Source: Ampullaceana balthica (Eukaryota > Mollusca > Gastropoda > Lymnaeidae). From it: a DNA stretch of 64,000 nucleotides. The notes below the pieces were generated by a model. It was not told the origin of the DNA and ran no database searches. It worked only from the letters and a program-made list of their open reading frames with translations. The position numbers were made by a program, and so were the translations under genes. Below are positions 55,212-64,000 of this stretch, one piece after another; position 1 is the stretch's first letter, and every line of letters begins with the position of its first letter. Location of the stretch: assembly GCA_944989445.1 (NCBI GenBank), contig CALYLW010000014.1:3820970-3884969 (forward strand), in the 5' to 3' direction.

Positions 55212-58050
55212 CAGTGGCGTAGCGAGGGGGGGCAGGGGGGGACATATGTACCCGGGCGCCACGTTGATAAATTTGATTTCTGGTCATATTCAATCAATGC
55301 AGGGCCCATTTTAATAATACTTTGTGATTTTTAACGTTCAATGGTTTTTCGTGGGCTTCTAGATCGAAACTCGCACACATTGACTCATCAGATAAAATTA
55401 CCAACATCGTAGTTAAACCAATTCATTGAACTGACTGGCGAAACCACTTTCAATATGTTGCATCAGAAAGTGGGCTTAATGAAATTTTGGAGTACTCCGA
55501 GCTGTCTCAGATAGCTTTTAAAATACGTTAACCCTTTGCAACTTTGTGAAAGTGGATTTTCTGCATTGCTTACAATAAAAAACAAAAAATCGTTCGTACT
55601 AAATAAATGAATAAAGCAGTCTTTTTAATACAAACTACTGCTTCTGACTTAGAGTTTTTTTTATAGCTAGCAAGTATAATTAAAAAAGAAGACTATGAGA
55701 CTAATATAAATGACATTTGTTCGTTCATAAGAAAGCCATTACAATATTGTTTTTGGAGCACGCAAATCGTAGCATATTAGTATAGTTTTTACTAACTAGC
55801 ATGTATACTACTTATAGCTAGCTATATACACAGTATAATTATATTTAACTTTCCAGCACGGCAGTAGCACAATTTTTAATATTGGTCCGTAGCTAAGACA
55901 CATTTTTCAAGTGTTCCTTGAATCTCAAAAGGTTGAGAACCACTGGCTTACAGAATGGTTAATTCGCGTCCCTGTGCTGAATGCTGTGACTCTTTTTAAA
56001 AAGGAAAATCTTACTTCCCACTGTGGATGGAGTAAAGTGGGGGAGGGGATGGACGGTCTCTCCTCTCACGGGTTGTGTCGGTATGTCAAAGCAAGTTGGA
56101 TTCCTTTCATTTGAAACATCAGACACCACCTCTCTTTCCTGTGATCAAACGTGTTGCTCCGTATGATCCACTGTTAGAAAACACCTACAACATGCCCGAG
56201 AATATCCAGATTCAGTATCTTATTTATCACAGGAAATCCAAAATGAATTTATCCACCTACTTACATCGACTGCAAGGAATCAGCTGTTGAGTGAAATCAG
56301 AAAAAACAATTTTTACGGTATCTTACTTGACTCAACACTCGATCTAGGAAACCGGGAACAGCTTTCTTAAGCCATCAGATTTGTGGATGTGGATTTTCAA
56401 ACTAAATAAATAACTATAAAAGAATAATTTTTAGGTTTTGTACAGATACATCCCAAAGACGCAGCAAACCTTGAAAGAGCTATCGTAGAGATACTGGAAT
56501 CTAATAGCATATCACTAGCCGACTGTCGGTCACAATGTTATGACTATGACAATGCTGCTGTAATGACTGGGCATATATCCGGCCTTCAACAGCGAATATG
56601 TGCCAGAAATCACAGAACATTGTTCATCAACTGTGACAACCACAGCTTAAACTTAGCAGGAGTACACTCAGCTAAATAGTATCCAGTTGTTATCACGTTT
56701 TTTTAGAACAGTTGAAATAATAATTTTTTGTTTTCTCTCGTTCAACAACTCGTTGGGAAGAATTAAAAAGAGTTGTGCCAATCACAATGAAGAGGGAGTC
56801 TGAAACACGTTGCAGTGCACGATCAGAAGTTGTTAAAGCAATTTATGAAGGACTAGTTGATCTGGTAGAGCTCTTTGAAAAATTATCAGAACATACAAAT
56901 ATGACGCCTGACACAAGATGTGATGCAGAAGCTTTCTTGGTAGGTATATTAAACTTTAACTTCCTAGTTTTGTTACATTTCTGGAACATCATAATTGGGA
57001 ACATTAATTGTGTCCAGAAACGGTTGCAGAATCCTACTGTGAATTTCAAGGAAGCAGCATCTGGTCTTGAATCGCTTGAGCAAGAAATTGTCAACATTCA
57101 TGATAATTTCAGCCTGGTTGCGGTAGACAATCGAAAAGAAGATGCACAACTTTGGTAATCGAGGTTGACAGAAGGATTAGGCGACATCGGAGGATGCCTG
57201 GAGAATTAACATGAGATGCAGGACTTTCTGCAGAAGAAGAAATTGCACGTGCTATGAACAGCGTAATTGATAGACTCCAACAGGAGATATCAATACGGGT
57301 TTTGCGTCTAAAAACCTATAAAACAAATTTGGATTTTTACTAGACGTCAAAACTCTTCTTGCTGAGACAAAATTCGATACTCTTCGTTAAAATTGCTAAG
57401 ATTTTGCTAATGTATATGACACTGACGTCAATGGTCACGAATTGTGCACAAGAATTGGAGACTGATAAATGCTGCTCAGTAACCGGACTGAAGTTATACC
57501 GGAAACTCCTTTGGATCTTCTTGGTTTTATTGTTTCACATGGAGATGACGTATTTCCGAATCTGCGCATTTCACTTCAAATACTTCTAACAATTTCTGTT
57601 TCAACTGAAAGCTGTGAGCTGTCCTTCAGCAAACTGCAGCTTATTTTGTCTTATTTACGCGCTTCAATGGGACAAGATCGTCTGAGTAATCTTTCACTCC
57701 TTAGCATCGAAAGAGAAACCTTTGAGAATATTAATTTTGACAACGTGATTGACGAGTTTGTGACATTCAAATCAAGGAGGATCAATTTTTTGTAGACTAT
57801 GTCTATTTGAGTCATGTATAATTAGTAGAGTACATGTTTTTTCTAATAAATTGTTAACAATCGTATAGAAAATTATTAGTCTGTATTCTATTTCATTAAA
57901 ATACCAGATGCTTCGAAAAAGAACCATATAAACCGTAAAATTTCAATTTTTTCTTGGGCGCTCAGTGAGCCCCAGAAATCTTTCGGTCAAACAAGGGGCG
58001 CAGATTTTGTGTCATGTCCCCGGGCACTCATCACCCTAGCTACGCCACTG
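55212..58050 (+). mobile_element. hAT element (CAGTGGCGTAGC ends), DUF4371/ZMYM1-type
   Basis: Ends CAGTGGCGTAGCGAGGG and CCTAGCTACGCCACTG with a perfect 8-bp TSD GCTTCGTA (55204-55211, 58051-58058). Carries a broken plus-strand transposase. The ends are close to those of the element at 2170-4727. It interrupts the coding sequence of the 8.5-kb transposon. Confidence 0.93.
56100..57795 (+). pseudogene. hAT transposase, DUF4371 family, broken
   Basis: Plus-strand pieces in different frames: FPVIKRVAPYDPLLENTYNM (N-terminal), YDYDNAAVMTGHISGLQQRI and NHRTLFINCDNHSLNLAGVH (DUF4371 core, about 56520-56680), TRCSARSEVVKAIYEGL (56775 on), and ISVSTESCELSFSKLQLILS followed by MGQDRLSNLSLLSIERE (the hAT dimerisation region, 57469-57795). 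Many stops and frameshifts. Confidence 0.85.
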
Positions 58051-58058
58051 GCTTCGTA

Positions 58059-58240
58059 CTTTGTCGCAACATTTCATGTCCTGATATTTCACAATTTGAG
58101 TGAAATATTGGCTGGTGTGAACATGATTGTCAAACCATTCCTGATCCTTCGATATTAGTCCTGCTGCATCCAATTCAGATATATGAACAACACATTCAAG
58201 AGATACACATTTCATGCTATTTTGACATAAAACTAATTCA
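58059..58240 (-). pseudogene. putative transposase of the 8.5-kb element, N-terminal part
   Basis: About 60 open codons on the minus strand: VSLECVVHISELDAAGLISK, DQEWFDNHVHTSQYFTQIVK, YQDMKCCDKVRS, then TGA at the hAT insertion point. The CC pair and following segment suggest a metal-binding region. Family not identified with certainty. Confidence 0.6.
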
Positions 58241-58433
58241 AATGTTTCACAAATTTTTTTACAAATTATTTTTTAAGCTATTTAAATAAATCCTACTAAA
58301 AATATATATAATTAAATTAGAAAAAAAAATAAAAAAATAAATGTGTGACATTACATTTGGCCCCCTCCCCCCTGTCACACTTTCTTACACCCCCCCCCTT
58401 GGAGCGTGACGTACTTTATTGACGGCCCCTTAG

Positions 58434-58985
58434 GCTTTATAAATGAAACTTTTACAGATGTAATAAGAATATACAACTAAAATGCTACCTCAATTTGTTG
58501 AGACCTGTACTAGCATATGCATCATCTGAATGGGACCCATAAACAAAAACAAAAACTTTGATAAATTAGAACAAATTCACATAAGAGCTACCAGATTCAT
58601 TACTGGAGAATATTCAAAACTGACAAGAATAACTCCATTAGTTAAATCATTAAACTTTGAAATAGGATAGAAGAGCAAAAGAGTAAAGTAGTAATTATAC
58701 ATAAAGCAATTAATTCTAATTTAGAAATACAACACAAAGATAACTTAATACAACCCTTAGATAGACATAAGGATACAAACACCTTTCTTATTCCGTATGC
58801 AAGAACAAACACATTTTCGTTCTTCCCGTCCGGAATTCGGGCGTGGAATGGGTTGCCTGAAGAAACCAGGAAATCAACACTTTATCAACATTTAAAAGTC
58901 TAATAAGAATGCAGGACTAAACACAAACGTAGGACGCAATAATTTCTGTATAGAAGGAGCGTCTGTAACAGATAAGATAAGATAT
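58434..58985 (+). pseudogene. LINE reverse transcriptase C-terminus and 3' tail
   Basis: Continues 49640-49937. Reads KLEQIHIRATRFITGEYSKL, then FLIPYARTNTFSFFPSGIRA and WNGLPEETRKSTLYQHLKV, the classic C-terminal block of jockey/CR1-type LINEs, with several stops. Ends in GATAAGATAAGATA, the usual short tandem tail. Confidence 0.88.
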
Positions 58986-59139
58986 GACACAGGAAGAAAG
59001 TTACTAAACAGTATTTGCAGGACAAAAATAAAAGTTTGTGTAAAGGAAGAAACAATATTTTGTTTATTCATTTATTTGGGGATAGTGGTGGTGGTGGGGG
59101 GTGATGTCATTTTTATAAATACATTTTAAAGTGTGAGTG
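58986..59139. other. spacer with G-rich tract
   Basis: Short spacer between the LINE tail and the nested hAT pair. It has a (GGT)n/G-run at about 59088-59100. Nothing else was recognised. Confidence 0.5.
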
Positions 59140-59853
59140 CATTATTGCAGGGCCGTCTCAACGCATAGGCCCGTTGGGCATTTGCCCGGGGGCCCACGAG
59201 CATAGGGGGCCCATGCGAATATGTTGTATTGATTCGGAAAACCTGTATAAAATTTAGTATTATTTTATTTAAAAATCTCATAATTTTGTGTTTATATGCA
59301 AACGGGCCCTTTAAGTTTATCAATCACTTCCAACCTTGGACGAAGTGAAAGCTCTCTAGCACACCGGGTTTAAAAATGTAAGTCCCGTGAGCATGCGTAC
59401 AATACAGTATAGCTATGTAGGAATACTGTAACACTATGCGTTGGGTCCAATTTAATTTTCTTAAAGAGAACACAATTCCACTATCAAACTGCCGTGGCCA
59501 AACATACGATAATGCGTCAAATATGTCTGGACTATACACTGATTGCAGGCACGTTTTCAGCACATGTATACATTTTTTGCTAGTTCTACTCATCGCTGAT
59601 ATGTATTGACATCACATTTAGAAAAATATGTTGTTGTCACGCGTCTGACACATTTTGATGCTGTTCTTGCTTTGTGTACGGGTTTCGACAAAAAAACAAC
59701 AACATGCACTGGGTTCTATATCAGTTAACAATAAACATCAAGCGACAACAAGGCGTAAGGCAGAAGGTTTGAGCAAAAAAAATTAATTAAACACCTTGAA
59801 ACAATCTTTCTTACAATTCTTTAGACGGACATTCTAGAAAGGATGAATACAAC

Positions 59854-61838
59854 CAGGGCCGGATTTCCGCCTAGGCCCACAAGGCCCGGGCCTAGGGCCC
59901 CAGCCAGCCAAGGGGCCCCGGTCGTGGAATCTTTACATAAGCCCAAAAGCCTGGCTTCATTATCAAAAAGCTTTATAGAAAATAATAGTATATTAAATAT
60001 TTTTACTACATTTTGCATAACACTGCCCAGTAGTCAAGTGCACGGGTTCGTTTGTGTTGGTTTGTCATTGTAAGCCGCGTTCTGAGCTGCTGTTGCGATA
60101 TTGTGGAGAAGGCGTAAGGGGGGGGGTGACAGATTGCACCACCAGTAAAAAACGGCATGACCCTGACTTTCCCCCTCCCCATTCCACACGCAGGACAAGA
60201 CACCGCCCGAGCCGAGATTTGGGTTTCAGACTACAGATAATTGACAGGGACCGGGAGAACATTTTTTATTTAAAGTCGAAAGACTTGACCAGAGGCCAGG
60301 GAGATGTCACAGGTAGTTTATGGGGACCTGCCAAAGGTTTCAATGGAGTTCGTTTTAATGCCTTTAACTAGATGGGCCTTCTACAATTTCACCTGCATAC
60401 CTTTGGTCAGCAATATAGTGACAGGGAAAATGTTAGATCGGGAAATAGGAAGCCAGGGAAGCAAGAGACAAGACACGGTGCCACGACTCGAAGCCGGGGA
60501 GCCACCGAATATGGAGCCAGTGTGTCGAGGGACGCAGTACGGAACAGAGACGCTTCAGGCTGGACCAGGTAACACTTTTCTTTTCATATTTTTGTCCTTT
60601 ATTAAATTAATCGTATGATTGTATGTTTATATGTAATTATGAACAGAAAAAAAGATTTACTTGAACCAAGAGAAATTATTGAATTAAGAAAATTTGAGGA
60701 AAACCGAAATTGTCTTGAACTTTGAACAAATTATCAGAGAAACAACAAATTGAAACATAAAAACATTATCCCAAATAATTAAATAAAGTTCTATTGTTTA
60801 ATGACACTCGTTTTTATATTCTTTATAGAAATAACCGATGTCACGCACGATGTCTGACTTCAATAAATATCTAAGCGGGTTCCAGAAAAGAAAACGGAAT
60901 GAAGAAAAAATTGAAAAAGACAAAGAGCTTCTTCGTAAAGTTCCTAAGTTAAACACATTTTTCGTCTCGTCTTCGTCTAGACCTAGTTCTGGCTCTAATC
61001 CTAGCAGTATTTGTGCATTAGCCAGTAGCAGTTGCAGCGATGCAGCCGATGACCGTTAACAGGCAACTGCAAAAAACGTGTCTGACTGCAACGAGCTACT
61101 GAAAACATTACTTCTGAAAACTTTGTAACAGCTACAAAAAAGTATTCTTTAGAAAATCCTGAATCTATTCTTTAAGTGACGATCCAACTGAGTGGATGCT
61201 AGACGAAGTTACCTTGGAGTACCTAGTTTAAAAAAAGGCGTGAAACAAAATATTGATGCCGACTTTTCTTCTTCAAGGCGTCAGTACGCAGATAAAATCA
61301 GGTATCTATCGCTGTCACTTTTTAGCCCAACATTAAGCAATGGTGAAACACGACCTCGACATTGGCTCATTGCGCCCCAGGCTTTTTGGACATTTATTCA
61401 AACGTAGGAATTGCGCTCCGAATACTTTTGTGCACACCAGCGTCAAACTGCTCAGCAGAACGGTCGTTCTCAGCGTTAAAGAGAGTAAAGAATTACTCAT
61501 GATCAAACATAGGAGAAAAGAGGCTCAATTTACTCTCTGTAATGTACATAGAGTCAGAAATAATGAAGTCAATCGACTATGACGACGTCATTCGTTCTTT
61601 TGCACAAAAGAAAGTTCGTCGTAGGATTCTATATGATTTTATTCAATAACGTAAGTATAGTAGCTTAGACTGTATTATTCTGATGTTTATTAAAGTCATT
61701 AATTAAAGTCAATTAAAATTGTATGTTCTGTAGTAGTGAATTTAAATTGCAAACTTTCCAAAATATCCTCGAGATGGTTTGGGGGGGGGCCAGAATGTCA
61801 AGTGCCTAGGGGCCCCGAGTCTGTTAAGTCCGGGCCTG
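59854..61838 (+). mobile_element. inner hAT element (CAGGGCCGGATTT ends)
   Basis: Ends CAGGGCCGGATTTCCGCC and TAAGTCCGGGCCTG with a perfect 8-bp TSD AATACAAC (59846-59853, 61839-61846). GGGGCCCC-type subterminal boxes lie near both ends. Carries decayed transposase pieces on the plus strand. Confidence 0.93.
60838..61649 (+). pseudogene. inner hAT transposase fragments
   Basis: It opens MSRTMSDFNKYLSGFQKRKR followed by a Ser-rich tract, as in ZMYM-like hAT proteins. Most of the middle is deleted. The end at 61408-61649 reads PASNCSAERSFSALKRVKNY, one in-frame TGA, then IGEKRLNLLSVMYIESEIMK to TAA, the hAT C-terminal dimerisation domain. Confidence 0.85.
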
Positions 61839-61846
61839 AATACAAC

Positions 61847-62620
61847 ATGCAAAGTTTTACAATCAAAGGATTTGGACATCCTAGTTGCCACAAATCTTCT
61901 TGAGTCGCTGAAAAGCTATCTTCAGGAAACTAGAGACAAGTTCACTGAATATGAATTCAAAGCCAGGAGTATGTCCATATGTCGATTAATATGATGAAAA
62001 AAAACAGGAAATACCCGAAGAGTGCTTTTTAGTAGGTATGATATGTCAGGAGAAGAGTTACTTCTAAATAAGTCCGAAAAGTTCAAGGTAGAAACTTTCT
62101 TCCCTATTCTGGACACTAAATCGTTGAGCTAACAAGACGTGGAGAGGCGTATTCACAAATTGGAAATCTGTTTTCTTTCTTGAGTGAATTAAAAACCATT
62201 ACTTCTGATGCACTAGAGAAAAAATGTGAAAATCTTGCCAATACGTACCACAAGGATTTGAGTTATGACAATCTTTTAAATGAATGTGAGCATCTCAAGC
62301 ATTACATGGCTCTTGATGAACATTGCGAGACTCTCCCTGCACTGTACAGAAAAATAATGTCGGACATTTTAAAATCTGTTTTTGCAGAACATTGAAATTG
62401 TACTCAGCGTGTTCATGTGCATTATGGTGAGCAACTGTTTACAGGAGATCATTCTTTTTCAAGACTTAAACTGACAATAATCAGCTTATGAGTCCAATGG
62501 GACAGCATCGTTTGAACTGGCTTTCACTCATGAGCATAGAAAATGAAATCCTGAAGACCATTGACTTCAAGCCGATAATAAAACAATTTTCTGAAAAGAA
62601 ATGTCGCAAACGCTTGTTAT
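61847..62620 (+). pseudogene. outer hAT transposase, C-terminal half
   Basis: Reads KDLDILVATNLLESLKSYLQ, ETRDKFTEYEFKARS and, near 62490-62620, MSPMGQHRLNWLSLMSIENE, the ZMYM1-like hAT C-terminus. Upstream, MNTT at about 59842 joins directly to CKVLQSKDL after the inner insertion, so the inner element landed in coding sequence. Confidence 0.82.
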
Positions 62621-63202
62621 AATAAAGTACCGTACGGAAATTTTTCTAATCTAAGTATTTTTTTTCCATTACGAAATTTTAATACCTTTGTTTGACCTTG
62701 TGTAATAGATGTAATATGTTATGGTGCTTATTATTTTTAAAAAACATATATAAATATCTGTTTTTGTGTGTAATTTTTTTTGTGTGTGTGTAAATATCAT
62801 AAGTAATACTATAAAACATGTAAATAAAATCTCTTTTCTCTGTTTTTCATGTTTAATGTTGATTATAGTTGCAGCAGTACAGCATGTCTTAATAACAATT
62901 TTGTTGAAATTAGTATAGTGACAATAAAATAAATAATACATTATTTGTTATATTATCAACCATTTATTTTTTAGTCCTGCGGGGAGGGGGCAGCACTCTT
63001 TCTTTGCCCAGGGGCCCAAAATGGTGTAAAGACGGTTTTGCATTATTGCACCACCAAATTGCAATCGTAAAATCTTTAGATATCAGGCAACGTAAGCATC
63101 TCTCCTTTACGATACACCAGGAGCTCATTTCATTTGGCAACAAGACATGCTCGCCCAATGAGCATGCCTTCCTGGAAAATAAGGATGGATAATGTCTACC
63201 TT

Positions 63203-63437
63203 GGCGGCTGGATAGCGAAGTCGATAGTACGCTCGCCTCACAAGCTGAGGGGCATGGGATCGAGCCCACGTTAAAGCCACAATAAAAATATTGATGAATG
63301 GCTATCGCTAAAAAAAGAAGTCCTCCGCTGACCTGGAGAGGAGAGGGGCGTCGCCAAGGTCTACCAAGCCCCGAGAAAGTTCTAATGGAAACATTAGAAC
63401 CCCCTACGACCACGAGGTTATGGGACACAACAAAAAA
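63203..63437 (+). mobile_element. tRNA-derived SINE
   Basis: The head (63203-63270) has a box-A-like TAGCGAAGTCGATAG and box-B-like GGATCGAGCCC, spaced as in a tRNA. The anticodon-loop equivalent CTCACAA would carry CAC (valine). A ~150-bp unrelated body follows (CTCCGCTGACCTGGAGAGGA and on) and ends in ACACAACAAAAAAATG. It cannot be a functional tRNA because the acceptor stem does not pair. Confidence 0.75.
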
Positions 63438-63983
63438 ATGTTTACCTTAAGTTCAACCTTTATCCCACACGTAAGGCAATTATAACCCATAATGTCTTAA
63501 ATTGTTATGTCCTATAATGCTTCCATCAAGCTGAGACTAAGGCATTTCGTGTTTTTGGTCTACTTAGGAATGCACATAAACGTTATAAATAAACCAGGAC
63601 GACCAAATTTTATGGCACGCTACTGCTAGTACGTGTACATGTATATGTAATGGTTCCCGCCTTGGGGAGATTTTTAAAAGGGTCTCACTAATCCGGAGTC
63701 AATTCGAGATAATGATGTAAAATTTTGCAACTACTGCCCCACCATTCCCAACAGTAGGTTTTCTGTCAGCATTAATAGGAATTTAAATCATGAATCATTT
63801 TAGTTAATTGACTGAATCACCAGGGTTATACGACAGGAAATAAATTGAATTTATGCCAATTTTTCGTCGCTGACGAAAAATGTATATGTATATATTATTA
63901 AGGATCTTGAGTAGATGAAGTAAAGATGATTCCCTTTGTGTTAATCTTGAAAGTGAACAAAATTATCATTCTTGTTAGATACC
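63438..63983. other. unassigned end region
   Basis: No gene recognised. Contains a 9-bp hairpin (TTTTTCGTC / GACGAAAAA, 63860-63880). Confidence 0.45.
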
Positions 63984-63984
63984 T

Positions 63985-64000
63985 ATAAAGGGCCATCCAT
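63985..64000. mobile_element. possible start of another GGGCCGTCC-family element
   Basis: The window ends AAAGGGCCATCCAT, which matches the first bases of the GGGCCGTCCATAAAG terminus with one change. Too short to be sure; the next bases would show AAAGTACGTCAC if correct. Confidence 0.3.

Larger units (their letters stand above)
49942..58429. mobile_element. 8.5-kb DNA transposon, GGGCCGTCC ends, with three nested elements
   Basis: The left end is GGGCCGTCCATAAAGTACGT and the right end GTGACGTACTTTATTGACGG followed by CCCC. TTAG flanks both sides (49938-49941, 58430-58433). It splits a LINE. Inside are a hAT MITE (50150-50399), a 3.2-kb hAT (50896-54124) and a 2.8-kb hAT (55212-58050). The remaining ~2.2 kb holds broken minus-strand coding sequence with a C2H2 zinc finger. 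The 4-bp TSD excludes hAT and Tc1/mariner, and the superfamily is otherwise not settled. Confidence 0.85.
59148..63040 (+). mobile_element. outer hAT element (CAGGGCCGTCT ends)
   Basis: Ends CAGGGCCGTCTCAACGC and AAAGACGGTTTTG with a perfect 8-bp TSD CATTATTG (59140-59147, 63041-63048). A second hAT (59854-61838) is inserted inside its transposase frame; without it the element is 1.9 kb. The transposase is ZMYM1/DUF4371-like and broken. Confidence 0.92.

Noticed and set aside
63203..63275. A functional tRNA-Val gene
   Set aside because: The A and B boxes are present, but the acceptor and T stems do not pair and unrelated SINE body follows directly.
62964..63428. 154-codon minus-strand ORF
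   Set aside because: It spans the end of a hAT, the TSD and an antisense SINE, so it cannot be one ancestral gene.

Overview
The window is nuclear DNA of an animal. It is AT-rich (roughly one third G+C by eye), has GT-AG introns, and carries one clear metazoan gene among many transposable elements. The mix of hAT, pogo-like, LINE and tRNA-SINE repeats would suit a mollusc, perhaps a gastropod, but nothing in the sequence proves the taxon.

The one intact gene is on the minus strand: an FCHO1/FCHO2 homologue (F-BAR domain only protein), the endocytic adaptor that nucleates clathrin-coated pits. I rebuilt 27 coding exons by hand from 49373 down to 24342. All splice phases agree and total 2694 nt (897 residues). 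The order is N-terminal F-BAR domain, polybasic stretch, Ser/Asp-rich linker with a clathrin-box-like LLNLD, then a C-terminal mu-homology domain. Two neighbouring exons are 1-1 phase and could be skipped without a frameshift.

Layout: 1-1016, two unrelated satellites (29 bp x 21; 38 bp x 10). 1570-2045 and 10911-11918, a dispersed ~0.5-kb repeat, two of its copies head to tail. 2170-4727, a non-autonomous hAT. About 7.1 kb, 16.5 kb and 20.8 kb, exon-like islands of a possible second minus-strand gene that I cannot name. 9083-10582, a hAT holding two nested elements. 13194-14962, a pogo-like element with a nested MITE. 17287-18147, a degraded hAT. 24342-49373, FCHO, whose introns carry pogo-like elements, hAT MITEs, a large inverted repeat and a decayed LINE. 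49640-58985, a LINE split by an 8.5-kb DNA transposon that itself carries two hAT elements and a small MITE. 59148-63040, a hAT inside another hAT. 63203-63437, a tRNA-derived SINE.

Most of the transposon boundaries were set by terminal inverted repeats plus target-site duplications (TSDs) read directly from the sequence. The most novel item is the 8.5-kb element at 49942-58429. Its ends match small MITEs elsewhere in the window, and its interior keeps broken minus-strand coding sequence with a C2H2 zinc finger, which looks like the decayed transposase of the family that drives those MITEs.
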